Source: an uncultured Agathobaculum sp.
Lineage (GTDB): Bacteria > Bacillota > Clostridia > Oscillospirales > Butyricicoccaceae
Reading direction: 5' to 3'
DNA: 64,000 nt
Assembly (NCBI RefSeq): GCF_944384765.1
Contig: NZ_CALWUM010000010.1
Coordinates: 1-64,000, forward strand
Shown here: piece by piece, positions 24,905-33,605 of the stretch
How the letters are laid out: every line of letters begins with the position of its first letter
Numbering within the stretch: position 1 is the stretch's first letter
The notes under the pieces: model-generated
What the model was told of the DNA's origin: nothing
Databases searched by the model: none
Seen by the model: the letters and a program-made list of their open reading frames with translations, nothing else
Translations under genes and position numbers: made by a program

Positions 24905-26191
24905 ATGTTTCTGAAGACCGTCCTCGCGGACGGACAGGCCGAACAGGCGGTCATCCGCGAGATGAAGGCCCGCGCCGAGGGCGCGCGCGGGGATATTGAG
25001 AAAACCGTCCGCGCGATCATGGATGACGTCAAGGCCCGCGGCTGGGACGCGGTCTGCGCCTACGCGGAGCAGTTTGACAAGAAGGCGCCCTATGTGGTGC
25101 AGCCGTCCGTGCTGGACGAGGCCTGCGCCGCGTGTGACCCGAAGCTGATCGCGGCGCTGGAAAAAGCTGCGGCCAATATCCGCGACTACCACGAGCAGAT
25201 GCTTGCCAAGACTTGGGAGTGGAAACGCTCAGCGGGTGAAACGCTGGGACAGACCGTGCGCGGTCTGGCGCGCGTGGGCATTTATGTGCCGGGCGGCACG
25301 GCAGCCTATCCGTCGAGCGTGTTGATGAACGCCATCCCCGCCAAGGTAGCGGGTGTGGGCGAGATCATCATGGTCACCCCGCCGACCGAGAATATGTCGC
25401 GTGAGGTGCTCGCGGCGGCCAGGATCGCGGGCGTGGACAAGGTGATCGCGGTTGGCGGCGTGCAGGCCATTGCTGCGCTGACCTACGGTGCAGGGATCAT
25501 TCCGCAGGTTGACAAGATCGTCGGCCCGGGCAACGCGTTTGTCGCCGCGGCGAAAAAGCTCGCGTTCGGCACGGTGGACATTGACATGATCGCCGGTCCG
25601 TCCGAGGTGCTGGTCATCGCCGACCACACGGCAAACCCGGTTTGGGTCGCGGCCGACCTGCTCAGCCAGGCGGAGCACGACAAGCTCGCCTCAGCCGTCC
25701 TGCTGACCGACTCGATGGCGCAGGCGCAGGCGATCAGCGCGGAGATGGAGCGCCAGGCCAAGGCGCTGCCGCGCTGGGAGATCATCCGCGAGAGCGTTGC
25801 AAACTACGGCTGCGCGATCGTATTTGAGGATTTGAAAGACGCTTGCGGCATGGCGGACGTGGTTGCGCCCGAGCATCTCGAGGTCGTGACCGAGAACCCG
25901 CGCGCGCTGTTGCCCTATCTGCACAATGCGGGCGCGATCTTCCTCGGACAGTATGCGCCCGAACCGCTGGGCGACTATATGGCAGGCCCCTGCCATGTTC
26001 TGCCGACCTCGGGCACAGCGCGGTTTTTCTCACCGCTGTCCACGGACACCTTCCTGAAAAAGACCAGCGTGATCGAATACACGCGCGACGCCCTGGAAGG
26101 CTATGCGCAGGACATCATCGCGCTCGCGGAATGCGAGCATCTGAACGCGCACGCGAACTCGATTGCGGTGCGCTTTGCGGAGGGCAAGTGA
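24905..26191 (+). CDS. hisD: Histidinol dehydrogenase
   Basis: 428-residue zinc enzyme for the last two oxidations, histidinol to histidine. Typical stretches: ARVGIYVPGGTAAYPSSVLMN, PAKVAGVGEIIMVTPP, YGAGIIPQVDKIVGPGN, DMIAGPSEVLVIADHTANP, LLSQAEHDKLASA (zinc-ligand region) and VVAPEHLEVVTENP. Length is normal. It is the second gene of the operon; hisB begins one base after its stop. Confidence 0.97.
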   Translation: MFLKTVLADGQAEQAVIREMKARAEGARGDIEKTVRAIMDDVKARGWDAVCAYAEQFDKKAPYVVQPSVLDEACAACDPKLIAALEKAAANIRDYHEQMLAKTWEWKRSAGETLGQTVRGLARVGIYVPGGTAAYPSSVLMNAIPAKVAGVGEIIMVTPPTENMSREVLAAARIAGVDKVIAVGGVQAIAALTYGAGIIPQVDKIVGPGNAFVAAAKKLAFGTVDIDMIAGPSEVLVIADHTANPVWVAADLLSQAEHDKLASAVLLTDSMAQAQAISAEMERQAKALPRWEIIRESVANYGCAIVFEDLKDACGMADVVAPEHLEVVTENPRALLPYLHNAGAIFLGQYAPEPLGDYMAGPCHVLPTSGTARFFSPLSTDTFLKKTSVIEYTRDALEGYAQDIIALAECEHLNAHANSIAVRFAEGK

Positions 26192-26192
26192 T

Positions 26193-26768
26193 ATGCGGAA
26201 AGCGGAAATCAAACGCACAACTAAAGAGACCGATATCGCGCTTACGCTCGATCTTGCGGGCGGAGAACGCAGCATTGACACGGGTATCGGCTTTTTTGAC
26301 CATATGCTGGGCAGCTTTGCCGTGCACAGCGGATTTGGCCTGACGCTCACCTGTAAGGGCGACCTGGAGGTGGACGGCCATCACACGGTCGAGGACTGCG
26401 GCATCGCGCTCGGGCAGGCGCTCAGCCAGTGTTTGGGCGATAAGGCGGGCATTGCGCGGTTCGGACAAGCCTTTGTACCTATGGATGAGGCGCTCGGCTT
26501 TTGCGCGCTCGATATTTCTGGCCGGCCCTACCTGGTGTTCGACGCACCCATGCCCCAGCCCATGTGCGGAGGCTACGATACTTGCCTGACCGTCGAGTTC
26601 ATGCGCGCGCTGGCGGTAAACGCCGGGCTGACCCTGCACCTCAAGTGCGAATACGGCGACAACGCCCACCACATCACCGAGGCGCTGTTCAAGGCGCTCG
26701 CACGGGCACTGAAACAGGCGGTCGCGCAGACGGGCGGCGGCGTGCTGAGCGCGAAGGGAGTGCTGTAA
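26193..26768 (+). CDS. hisB: Imidazoleglycerol-phosphate dehydratase
   Basis: 191-residue monofunctional dehydratase with two pseudo-repeats of metal-binding His clusters: FFDHMLGSFAVHSG and DGHHTVEDCGIALGQAL in the first half, and the NAHHITEALFKALARAL motif in the second. It makes imidazole acetol phosphate in histidine synthesis. ATG 26193 lies one base after the hisD stop, preceded by GGAGGGCAAG inside hisD; an earlier in-frame start would overlap hisD by 29 bp without a site. Confidence 0.97.
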   Translation: MRKAEIKRTTKETDIALTLDLAGGERSIDTGIGFFDHMLGSFAVHSGFGLTLTCKGDLEVDGHHTVEDCGIALGQALSQCLGDKAGIARFGQAFVPMDEALGFCALDISGRPYLVFDAPMPQPMCGGYDTCLTVEFMRALAVNAGLTLHLKCEYGDNAHHITEALFKALARALKQAVAQTGGGVLSAKGVL

Positions 26769-27083
26769 ATGGGAGATATGGAGCTGCTGACCTGGATCTG
26801 CATTGTCGCAATCGTGATTGCGGGTGTGATGAACCTGCGCCATACCGAGAGCACATTGGTCATCCGGCAGGACTTCCGCCAGACGCTGGAGAAGGAGCAG
26901 GCGGACCGGTACCAGACCCTGATCGGCGTGGTATATATTGCGGCGGGCGTGCTTGCCTGCGCGGTAAACCTGTTTGCGGACGGCAAAGTATACCTGTTCG
27001 GCATGCTGGGCGCGGTGGCCGTGCTGGTGCTCGGTTCCGTGATCTGCAACCGGAAATACCTGCCGAAGAAAAACAGCCGGTAA
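26769..27083 (+). CDS. Small membrane protein inside the his operon
   Basis: 104-residue protein of unknown function with three hydrophobic segments (about residues 5-20, 49-67 and 73-93), a polar first loop (RHTESTLVIRQDFRQTLEKEQ) and a basic end NRKYLPKKNSR. Its ATG directly follows the hisB stop, and its ribosome site (AAGGGAG) lies within hisB, so it is co-translated with the operon. I do not recognise a family. Confidence 0.7.
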   Translation: MGDMELLTWICIVAIVIAGVMNLRHTESTLVIRQDFRQTLEKEQADRYQTLIGVVYIAAGVLACAVNLFADGKVYLFGMLGAVAVLVLGSVICNRKYLPKKNSR

Positions 27084-27110
27084 CCCCAGGCACGATGAAG
27101 GAGGAACCAC

Positions 27111-27488
27111 ATGAGCGGTGTGCTTGCCGTCGGCCTGGGCGGTGCGCTGGGCGCGGTCGGGCGTTACGGTATCAGCCTGCTTCCGCTGAAAAGCGCGTTT
27201 CCCTGGCTGACGCTGCTGACCAACGTGTTGGGCGCACTGGTAATCGGGTTTGTCGTAGGTGTCACAGCGGAGGGCACAGATTCGCCCAACACCGTGCTGT
27301 TCTGGAAAACTGGCGTGTGCGGTGGCTTTACCACGTTTTCGACCTTTTCGCTCGAGACCCTGCGCCTTTTCGAGGGTGGACAGACGACGTCCGGCCTGCT
27401 GTATGCGGGCGCAAGCGTTGTGCTGTGTGTCGCGGGCGTGTATGCGGGCGAGCTGCTCGGCCGTGCACTGCTGCGGCGCGGCGGCTGA
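27111..27488 (+). CDS. crcB: Fluoride ion channel, CrcB/Fluc family
   Basis: 125-residue four-helix membrane protein that exports fluoride as a dual-topology dimer. It has GLGGALGAVGRYG at the start, TLLTNVLGALVIGF (pore Asn region) and the family signature GGFTTFSTFSLE. Length is normal. It sits between hisB and hisH in the same direction, with its own GGAGG-type site (AAGGAGG before ATG 27111). No fluoride riboswitch precedes it. It is an unexpected member of a histidine operon. Confidence 0.93.
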   Translation: MSGVLAVGLGGALGAVGRYGISLLPLKSAFPWLTLLTNVLGALVIGFVVGVTAEGTDSPNTVLFWKTGVCGGFTTFSTFSLETLRLFEGGQTTSGLLYAGASVVLCVAGVYAGELLGRALLRRGG

Positions 27489-27516
27489 CCCAACGGATAG
27501 ACAAAAGGATGTTTTC

Positions 27517-28134
27517 ATGAGTTATATCGCAATCGTAGACTACGGCGCGGGCAATCTGATGAGCGTGCACAACTCGCTCGATTTCCTGGGCTATGAGAAC
27601 AAAATCGCGGACACCCCCGCGGTGATCGAGGGGGCGGCAGGCGTGATCCTGCCCGGCGTGGGCGCGTTTCCGGACGCGATGGACGCGTTGCACGCCTCCG
27701 GCCTGACCGACGCGGTGCTGGCCGCGGCAAAAAAACGGCCGTTCCTCGGCATTTGCCTGGGGATGCAGATGCTGTTTGAGGCGTCGGACGAGGTGCGCCC
27801 CTGCGCGGGGCTGGGCCTGCTGCCCGGCCGCATCGAGCGCATCCGGACCGGGCTGAAGCTGCCGCAGATCGGCTGGAACGCGCTTCAAATCCTGCGCCCG
27901 AACGCCATGACGGCGGGCGTGCAGCAGGGCGATTATGTGTACTTCGTGCACAGCTTTATGGCAGTGCCCGCGGCGGAGGACGACCTCGCCGCGGTGACCG
28001 ATTACGGCGCGCGCGTGCCCGCGATGGTGGCGCGCGGAAACCTGTTTGGATGCCAGTTCCACCCGGAAAAAAGCGGAGAAGTGGGGCTGACAATGCTGAA
28101 AAACTTTGCAAAATTAACGGAGGTGGAGATGTGA
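27517..28134 (+). CDS. hisH: Imidazole glycerol phosphate synthase, glutamine amidotransferase subunit
   Basis: 205-residue class I glutaminase that supplies ammonia to HisF. It starts MSYIAIVDYGAGNLMSV; the nucleophile is Cys80 in FLGICLGMQ; the catalytic His182 and Glu184 lie in CQFHPEKSGE. ATG 27517 follows AAAAGGATG; a longer frame reaching back into crcB is spurious. hisA begins inside its last codons (4 bp overlap). Confidence 0.97.
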   Translation: MSYIAIVDYGAGNLMSVHNSLDFLGYENKIADTPAVIEGAAGVILPGVGAFPDAMDALHASGLTDAVLAAAKKRPFLGICLGMQMLFEASDEVRPCAGLGLLPGRIERIRTGLKLPQIGWNALQILRPNAMTAGVQQGDYVYFVHSFMAVPAAEDDLAAVTDYGARVPAMVARGNLFGCQFHPEKSGEVGLTMLKNFAKLTEVEM

Positions 28135-28847
28135 GGGTTATCCCGGCAATTGATCTCAAAGGCGGACAGTGCGTGCGCCTGCAAAAGGGCGACTACAACA
28201 CCGTGCACAAGGTGGCGGAGGACGCGGTCGAGACCGCACGCCGCTTTATCGACGCGGGCGCAACGCTCATTCATATGGTAGACCTGGATGCGGCCAAGGA
28301 CGGCACGCATGCCAATTACGATGTGGTCGCGCGCGTCATCCGCGAGACCGGCGCAACCGTCGAACTCGGCGGCGGCATCCGCTCGATGGAGGACATCAAA
28401 AACGTGCTCGATCTGGGCGTGTGGCGTGTGATCATCGGTTCGGCGGCGGTGCGCAATCCCAAGTTTGTGGTGGAGGCCGTCAAGCAGTATGGCGACAAGA
28501 TCGTCATCGGCGTGGACGCCAAGTCCAAGACCGTGCGCACGGACGGCTGGCTGGGCGACAGCGGCGAGAACTACATCTCGTTCGCCGAGAGCATGGAGTC
28601 CTACGGGGTGAAAAACATCATTTTCACCGATATTGACAAGGACGGCATGCTCGCCGGCCCGAACTTTGACCAGCTGGCGGCGCTGCGCGCGTCGGTTGCA
28701 TGCAGCCTGATCGCGTCGGGCGGCGTATCCACGCTGGACGATATCCGCCGGCTGAAAAAGCTCGGCATCGAGGGCGCGATCGCGGGCCGTGCGGTGTATA
28801 CCGGCACGCTCGATCTCGCCGCAGCGATCCGAGAAGCGGCGCTGTAA
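28131..28847 (+). CDS. hisA: ProFAR isomerase (HisA)
   Basis: 238-residue TIM-barrel isomerase acting on ProFAR to give PRFAR. The catalytic Asp is in [16 protein letters not shown] and the second Asp in [12 protein letters not shown]; phosphate loops are [12 protein letters not shown] and [12 protein letters not shown]. Start is GTG 28131 in the overlapping GTGA with the hisH stop, preceded by GGAGGTGGAG. The frame upstream of 28131 is inside hisH and not used. Confidence 0.95.
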   Translation: MRVIPAIDLKGGQCVRLQKGDYNTVHKVAEDAVETARRFIDAGATLIHMVDLDAAKDGTHANYDVVARVIRETGATVELGGGIRSMEDIKNVLDLGVWRVIIGSAAVRNPKFVVEAVKQYGDKIVIGVDAKSKTVRTDGWLGDSGENYISFAESMESYGVKNIIFTDIDKDGMLAGPNFDQLAALRASVACSLIASGGVSTLDDIRRLKKLGIEGAIAGRAVYTGTLDLAAAIREAAL

Positions 28848-28881
28848 CAAGCAATCTGTAAAGAAAGGGGTGCGTTTTTCC

Positions 28882-29646
28882 ATGTTAGCCAAACGCATCA
28901 TCCCCTGTTTGGATGTAAAGGACGGCCGCGTGGTCAAGGGCGTCAACTTCGTTGGCCTGCGCGACGCAGGCGACCCGGTGGAGCTGGCCAAGTTCTACTC
29001 GCAGGCGGGCGCGGATGAGATCGTGTTCCTCGATATCACCGCGACGAGCGATAACCGGGATACCATAGCGGACGTGGTGCGCCGCACCTGCCGCGCGGTG
29101 TTCGTGCCGGTCACGGTGGGCGGCGGCATCCGCACGGTGGACGACTTTCGGGACATCCTGCGCGCGGGCGCGGATAAGATCTCGGTCAACTCCGCGGCGG
29201 TTAAAAATCCCGGCCTGGTGGACGCGGCAGCCGAAAAATACGGCAGCCAGTGCGTGGTCGTCGCGATTGACGGCCGCCGCACCGGCAAAACGCCCTCGGG
29301 GTTCGAGGTCTATGTGGCAGGCGGCCGCACGCCGACCGGCGTGGACGCAGTCGCCTGGGCAAAAGAGGTTTACGAGCGCGGGGCGGGCGAAATCCTGCTC
29401 ACCTCGATGGACAAGGACGGCACCAAGTCCGGCTTTGACCTTGAGCTGACGCGCGCGGTCGTGGACGCGGTCGGCATCCCGGTGATCGCATCGGGCGGCT
29501 GCGGCTCACTCGAGCACTTTTCCGAGGTGTTCGAACAGACCGGGTGCGATGCGGCGCTCGCTGCGAGCCTGTTCCACTACGGCGAGCTGACCGTGGGACA
29601 GGTCAAGGCGCATCTGCGCGAAAAAGGCATCCCGGTGCGGCTGTAA
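28882..29646 (+). CDS. hisF: Imidazole glycerol phosphate synthase, cyclase subunit
   Basis: 254-residue TIM barrel that, with HisH, forms imidazole glycerol phosphate and AICAR. It starts [20 protein letters not shown] (catalytic Asp11), with [15 protein letters not shown], the second acidic residue in [11 protein letters not shown], and [16 protein letters not shown] 28882 follows AAAGGGG. Length is typical. hisI follows after 61 bp. Confidence 0.97.
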   Translation: MLAKRIIPCLDVKDGRVVKGVNFVGLRDAGDPVELAKFYSQAGADEIVFLDITATSDNRDTIADVVRRTCRAVFVPVTVGGGIRTVDDFRDILRAGADKISVNSAAVKNPGLVDAAAEKYGSQCVVVAIDGRRTGKTPSGFEVYVAGGRTPTGVDAVAWAKEVYERGAGEILLTSMDKDGTKSGFDLELTRAVVDAVGIPVIASGGCGSLEHFSEVFEQTGCDAALAASLFHYGELTVGQVKAHLREKGIPVRL

Positions 29647-29707
29647 CAGCCGGGGAGAACGGCCATTTACAAGGGGCGCGGCCCGGCCGCGCGGAGGGGG
29701 AAGCACA

Positions 29708-30034
29708 ATGGAATTATCAAAGTTTTTTGTCAAGGCCCCGCTCATTCCGGTCATCTGCCAGGATGAGCGCAATGGCGAGGTGCTCATGCTGGGCTATGCC
29801 AATGAGGAGGCGCTGCGCCTGACCATGGAGACCGGAACCGCATGGTTTTTCTCGCGTTCGCGCGGGAAGCTGTGGAATAAGGGCGAAACCTCGGGCAATT
29901 TCATCTATGTCAGCAAGATCCTGTCCGACTGCGACGATGATACGCTGATCTATTCCGGCATCCCCAGAGGACCGGTCTGCCATACGGGCAACCGCACCTG
30001 CTTTTACACCACGCTGTGGGAGCGGGGGGACTGA
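29708..30034 (+). CDS. hisI: Phosphoribosyl-AMP cyclohydrolase
   Basis: 108-residue zinc enzyme opening the adenine ring in histidine synthesis. The conserved metal-binding stretch [19 protein letters not shown] and [10 protein letters not shown] is clear, as are [12 protein letters not shown] and [18 protein letters not shown]. The pyrophosphohydrolase part is a separate gene (hisE) further on, unlike fused HisIE. ATG 29708 follows GGAGGGGGAAG. Confidence 0.96.
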   Translation: MELSKFFVKAPLIPVICQDERNGEVLMLGYANEEALRLTMETGTAWFFSRSRGKLWNKGETSGNFIYVSKILSDCDDDTLIYSGIPRGPVCHTGNRTCFYTTLWERGD

Positions 30035-30037
30035 CCC

Positions 30038-30235
30038 GTGGAAAAAGCCGGTATGCAAAGTGTGATCGAGGGCGTGTGCGCAGGGCTGACCGCGCTGGGC
30101 GCGGGACTGTTTGCCAAAGCGCGCGGCTGGGGCCCGCTGCGGGCGGCCGCGGCCGCCGGGACAACGGCCTTTGCCGTGGCCTGGGCGCTCAAACAATTGG
30201 GAAAAAACAAAAACTGGGAGGGGACCAACCAATGA
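30038..30235 (+). CDS. Small hydrophobic protein between hisI and hisE
   Basis: 65-residue ORF from GTG 30038, 3 bp after hisI. It holds one long Ala/Gly-rich hydrophobic segment (residues 9-55) and a polar end GKNKNWEGTNQ. Its stop overlaps the hisE start (ATGA), so it is placed as a translated operon member. No family is recognised; it could be a small membrane protein. Confidence 0.55.
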   Translation: MEKAGMQSVIEGVCAGLTALGAGLFAKARGWGPLRAAAAAGTTAFAVAWALKQLGKNKNWEGTNQ

Positions 30236-30555
30236 ATTCCTTTGAACAGATGGAGGCGGTCATCGCGCAGCGGCGCGCGGAGCCGCAGGAAAATTCCTAT
30301 ACCTGCTACCTGTTTGACAAGGGGCTGGACAAAATTCTGAAAAAGGTGGGCGAGGAGTGCGCGGAGACCATCATCGCGGCGAAAAACGGCGATAAGGCCG
30401 AGCTGGTCGGCGAGATCAACGACGTGTTCTATCACATCATGGTGATGATGAACGAGTGCGGCGTGACGCTCGAAGATGTGTGCGCGGAGATGGATGTGCG
30501 CGCACAGAAGATCGGCAACCTGAAAAAGTTCCACGTTTCCGACCATAACACCTGA
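30232..30555 (+). CDS. hisE: Phosphoribosyl-ATP diphosphatase
   Basis: 107-residue MazG-like pyrophosphohydrolase, second step of histidine synthesis. The motif is KKVGEECAETIIAAKNGDK and a later EINDVFYHIMVMMNE. It overlaps the preceding small ORF by 4 bp and has GGGAGGGG upstream. It is the last his gene; a terminator follows at 30665. hisC and a histidinol phosphatase gene are absent from the operon and must lie elsewhere. Confidence 0.95.
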   Translation: MNSFEQMEAVIAQRRAEPQENSYTCYLFDKGLDKILKKVGEECAETIIAAKNGDKAELVGEINDVFYHIMVMMNECGVTLEDVCAEMDVRAQKIGNLKKFHVSDHNT

Positions 30556-30664
30556 AAAACACAGAACAATATTCTTCCCTGCACCGTGTGATTTCCAAAA
30601 GGGAAACGCGCGCTGCCTGTCAGAAAACCGGGCGGCCAGACGTATGGTTTGCAGGAGGAAAAAG

Positions 30665-30711
30665 ATCCCTCGAAAAATTGCAGCGCAGCTGCAACTTTTC
30701 GGGGGATTTTT
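30665..30711 (+). terminator. Terminator of the his operon
   Basis: ATCCCTCGAAAAATTGCAGC (30665-30684) pairs with 30688-30707 (one mismatch, one wobble) around GCA, then T4-5. Confidence 0.8.
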
Positions 30712-30736
30712 ACCTCTTACAGACAGAGGGCTTCAT

Positions 30737-30786
30737 GCTTTCTTAAGAATTCTCTGGCGAAAGTCTTAAGAAAGCCCTGCTATACT
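30737..30786 (+). promoter_or_regulatory. Activator-type promoter of the C39-like peptidase gene
   Basis: A perfect 12-bp inverted repeat GCTTTCTTAAGA (30737-30748) / TCTTAAGAAAGC (30764-30775) also forms a direct repeat TCTTAAGAA spaced 23 bp (30741 and 30764). The -10 TATACT lies at 30781-30786 with no good -35. This is the layout of a response-regulator-activated promoter. Confidence 0.6.
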
Positions 30787-30836
30787 GCAATAAAGAGCGA
30801 GGCAGGCGCCTGCCGCCTGCCGGGGAGGGAACGGAT

Positions 30837-31745
30837 ATGAAAACACAAAACAGCAGCTCTGTCCGCGCGGTCACTGCCGCGCCGCCGAAAACCGCGCCCA
30901 GGCCTGCTGCCGCGCGCCGCCGCAGGCGGGTGAAAAAGCGCCGCCATCCCATGCGCACCCTGTTCCTGCTGGCACTGCTCGCCGCGGCCGTGTGGGGCGG
31001 CCTGCGGCTGCTGGACGGCGTGCGCGCGGAGGCCGACTGGGCCGCGCGCGGCATCGACGTTGCAGACGGGACGGCATCCGCTATCGCCAGACTGGCCCAT
31101 GAGGACAGCCGCGCACAGGCCATTCTGGACGACCCGGAAGCCTATCCGGAGGATTATCTGGAGATGCTCGCCCGCAACAGCGAAACGCTGGATTTCGTGC
31201 TGGGCTATCCCGCGCACCACGACGATGCGCCGGTGCAGAGCCTGACCGAATCGCTCAACACCGTACCGCTGCTGCTGCAATGGGATATGCGCTGGGGCTA
31301 TCAGCCCTATGGCAGCAGCACGATCGCGGTCAGCGGCTGCGCGCCGGCCTGCCTGGCGATGGCGGCAAGTTATCTGACCGGGGACGCGACCATCACTCCG
31401 TATCGCGTGGCGCAATACGCGGCGAACGCGGGCTGTTATGTGCCCGGACAGGGGACGAGCTGGTCGATTTTCTCCGATGCCGCGCCTGCGTTTGGCATCA
31501 CCTGCCGTCAGCTTTCGCTGGACAAGGCACAGATCGACGCCGCGCTCGACGCGGGACAGCCGGTGATCTGCTCGATGCTGCCGGGCGATTTCACGACCGA
31601 AGGGCATTTTATCGTGCTGTATGGCCGCACGGCGGACGGCTACCTTGTGCGCGACCCGAACAGCATCGCGCGCAGCGAAAAGACGTGGACGTATGACCGG
31701 CTGTCCGGCCAGATTGCAGCGTTATGGGCGTGCGCGGCGACGTGA
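30837..31745 (+). CDS. Membrane-anchored C39-like cysteine peptidase
   Basis: 302-residue protein with a very basic N-terminus (residues 24-40), one membrane anchor (about 41-57) and an outside C39-like (papain-fold) domain from about residue 140. Likely active residues: Gln148 (LLLQWDMRWG), Cys168 in SGCAPACLAM, His257 in EGHFIVLYG and Asp273 in VRDPNS. Family members cleave peptides or bind cell-wall material; no transporter domain or bacteriocin gene is nearby, so this is not a bacteriocin exporter. The promoter has striking operator repeats, suggesting stress control. Confidence 0.85.
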   Translation: MKTQNSSSVRAVTAAPPKTAPRPAAARRRRRVKKRRHPMRTLFLLALLAAAVWGGLRLLDGVRAEADWAARGIDVADGTASAIARLAHEDSRAQAILDDPEAYPEDYLEMLARNSETLDFVLGYPAHHDDAPVQSLTESLNTVPLLLQWDMRWGYQPYGSSTIAVSGCAPACLAMAASYLTGDATITPYRVAQYAANAGCYVPGQGTSWSIFSDAAPAFGITCRQLSLDKAQIDAALDAGQPVICSMLPGDFTTEGHFIVLYGRTADGYLVRDPNSIARSEKTWTYDRLSGQIAALWACAAT

Positions 31746-31770
31746 CCGGCATTATGGGGGAAGGAGCCAC

Positions 31771-31799
31771 TTGCAGCAGACGGAAAAATATGCTATGCT
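31771..31799 (+). promoter_or_regulatory. Probable promoter of the PNPOx-like gene
   Basis: -35 TTGCAG (31771-31776), 17 bp, -10 TATGCT (31794-31799); a leaderless-short 5' end of about 16 nt would result. Confidence 0.45.
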
Positions 31800-31821
31800 G
31801 TCCCCGAGAGGAGACAAGATT

Positions 31822-32301
31822 ATGCGCAGAAAAGACAGGGAGATCTCCGGACGGGAGAATATCGAGCCGATTTTGCAGGCGTGCAAAACCTGCCGCCTGG
31901 CGATGATTGCGGACGGCATGCCCTATGTCATTCCGCTCAACTTCGGCTATATCTGGGATGAAAGCGGGCTGACGCTGTATTTCCACAGCGGGCTCAAGGG
32001 CAAAAAGATCGCCGCGCTGCGCGCGGACCCGCGCGTGTGCTTTGAGATGGACACCGAGCAGGGACTGACCGGCGAGGGCGATCTCGCCTGCCGGTACAGC
32101 TTTGCGTTTTCCTCCATCGTGGGCTATGGCAGCGTGGCATTCGCGCAGAACAACGAGGAAAAGCGCCGCGGGTTTGACGTGATCATGCAGCACCAGACCG
32201 GACGCGGCGGCTGGTCGTATACGGATGCGGCGCTGTCGGTCGCCGAGGTGTTCTGGGTGCACGCGGACTCGTTCGAGGCCTCGCGCAAGCTGCCGAAGTA
32301 A
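31822..32301 (+). CDS. Pyridoxamine 5'-phosphate oxidase-like flavoprotein
   Basis: 160-residue split-barrel protein of the PNPOx-like superfamily (5-nitroimidazole resistance/NimA-like group). Typical stretches: CRLAMIADGMPYVIPLNFGY, LYFHSGLKGKKIAALRADP and VCFEMDTE; WSYTDAALSVAEVFWVH ends it. It probably binds FMN or heme-like cofactors; the substrate is unknown. ATG 31822 follows GAGAGGAG. The next gene is 20 bp away. Confidence 0.85.
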   Translation: MRRKDREISGRENIEPILQACKTCRLAMIADGMPYVIPLNFGYIWDESGLTLYFHSGLKGKKIAALRADPRVCFEMDTEQGLTGEGDLACRYSFAFSSIVGYGSVAFAQNNEEKRRGFDVIMQHQTGRGGWSYTDAALSVAEVFWVHADSFEASRKLPK

Positions 32302-32321
32302 AGAGAGATGGGGGATGACCG

Positions 32322-33548
32322 GTGAAGCAGGTAAGCCGGGTGATCAGCTGGCTGGCGCTATTGGTGTTTCTGGGCGCGGCGGGCGCGCTGTTCTATGGCG
32401 GATGGCAGCAGGGGCGCGCGACGGCCGGCGCGCCGCCGGTGGAATATGATACAGCCATGCCTGCAGAGAAGGTACCCGAGCCGGATACGGTCGCAACGCT
32501 GTGCGTTGCAGGCGATCTGGTGATGCATATGCCGATCATCAACGAGGCATACGACAGTGCAGCAGATACGCACGATTTTACCTATCTGTTTGAACAGGTG
32601 CAGCCGTATTTCGAGCAGGCGGACTATGCGGTCGCCTGCCTGGAGACAACTTTTAACGGCCCGCCCTATTCGGGGTTCCCGATGTTCTGTGCGCCGGACA
32701 AGCTGGCAGCCGATTTGAAAACGGTCGGCTTGGATCTGCTCAGCACATCGGGCAACCACAGCCTGGACAAGTGGCACAGCGGGCTGGTGCGCACGCTTGA
32801 CGTGCTTGACGCCGCGGGGATGGACCATGTGGGCACCTACCGCACACAGGCCGAGCGGGACACGGTCAAGGTGATCGATGTGGGCGGTATCCGGCTGGCG
32901 CTGCTTGCCTATACCTATGGCACCAACGGTATGCCGCTGGGGGACTATCCGTACAGTGTGAACGTCTACACGACCGATTACCTGACCGATTGCAGCCAGG
33001 TCGATTATGACAGGATCGCGGCTGATCTGGCGCAGGCCAGGCAAGCGGATGCGGACGCGATTGCGGTCTATATGCACTGGGGGCAGGAATACAGCCGCAC
33101 GCCGAGCGAGCAGCAAAAGCTGCTGGCCGACTTCCTGTTTGAAAACGGTGCGACGATTGTGCTGGGCGGCCACGTCCATGTGCCGCAGCCGATGGAGCTG
33201 CGCGCGCTGCCCGACGGGCGCACAGGCTTTCTGTGCTACTGCCTTGGCAATTTCATTTCCAACCAGCATGACCCCTATACCAATCTGACCGCAGCAGTCA
33301 ATCTCGAGCTGACCCGGGATGCGGAAACCGGCGCGGTGACCGTTTCGGGCTGCGAATACATCCCGCTGTATATGCTGCACCCGGATGCGTCGAATGAGGG
33401 CTGCTACCGCCTGCTGGACATCAAAAAGACCATGCGGGACTATGAAAACGGCGACCGGTCGGTCATTGGCGAGACGGGTTACCAGAACCTCAAACAGGGG
33501 CTGGACGCGCTGCGCGAGACCTTTGGCACGGACGAAGTGCTGTTATAA
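32322..33548 (+). CDS. CapA-family (poly-gamma-glutamate synthesis type) metallophosphatase-like protein
   Basis: 408-residue protein with an N-terminal membrane anchor (about 7-26) and an extracellular CapA domain. The metal-binding family motifs are visible: LCVAGDLVMHMP, CLETTF, STSGNHSLDKW, YMHWGQEY and VLGGHVHVPQPME, then CLGNFISNQ. CapA takes part in poly-gamma-glutamate capsule formation, but many clostridial CapA-like proteins stand alone, as here with no capBC. GTG 32322 follows GGGGGATGACC. The stop is followed by a strong terminator. Confidence 0.9.
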   Translation: MKQVSRVISWLALLVFLGAAGALFYGGWQQGRATAGAPPVEYDTAMPAEKVPEPDTVATLCVAGDLVMHMPIINEAYDSAADTHDFTYLFEQVQPYFEQADYAVACLETTFNGPPYSGFPMFCAPDKLAADLKTVGLDLLSTSGNHSLDKWHSGLVRTLDVLDAAGMDHVGTYRTQAERDTVKVIDVGGIRLALLAYTYGTNGMPLGDYPYSVNVYTTDYLTDCSQVDYDRIAADLAQARQADADAIAVYMHWGQEYSRTPSEQQKLLADFLFENGATIVLGGHVHVPQPMELRALPDGRTGFLCYCLGNFISNQHDPYTNLTAAVNLELTRDAETGAVTVSGCEYIPLYMLHPDASNEGCYRLLDIKKTMRDYENGDRSVIGETGYQNLKQGLDALRETFGTDEVLL

Positions 33549-33552
33549 CGAA

Positions 33553-33587
33553 AAAACCGCTGTCGCCCATTGGGCGACGGCGGTTTT
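33553..33587. terminator. Bidirectional terminator between capA-like and azoreductase-like genes
   Basis: A 16-bp stem (33553-33568 with 33572-33587, one wobble) with flanking A and T runs. Confidence 0.88.
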
Positions 33588-33605
33588 GTCATGCGGCGGG
33601 AAAGT

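Noticed and set aside
27084-27110. A fluoride riboswitch ahead of crcB
   Set aside because: Only 27 bp separate it from the previous gene; there is no room for the aptamer.
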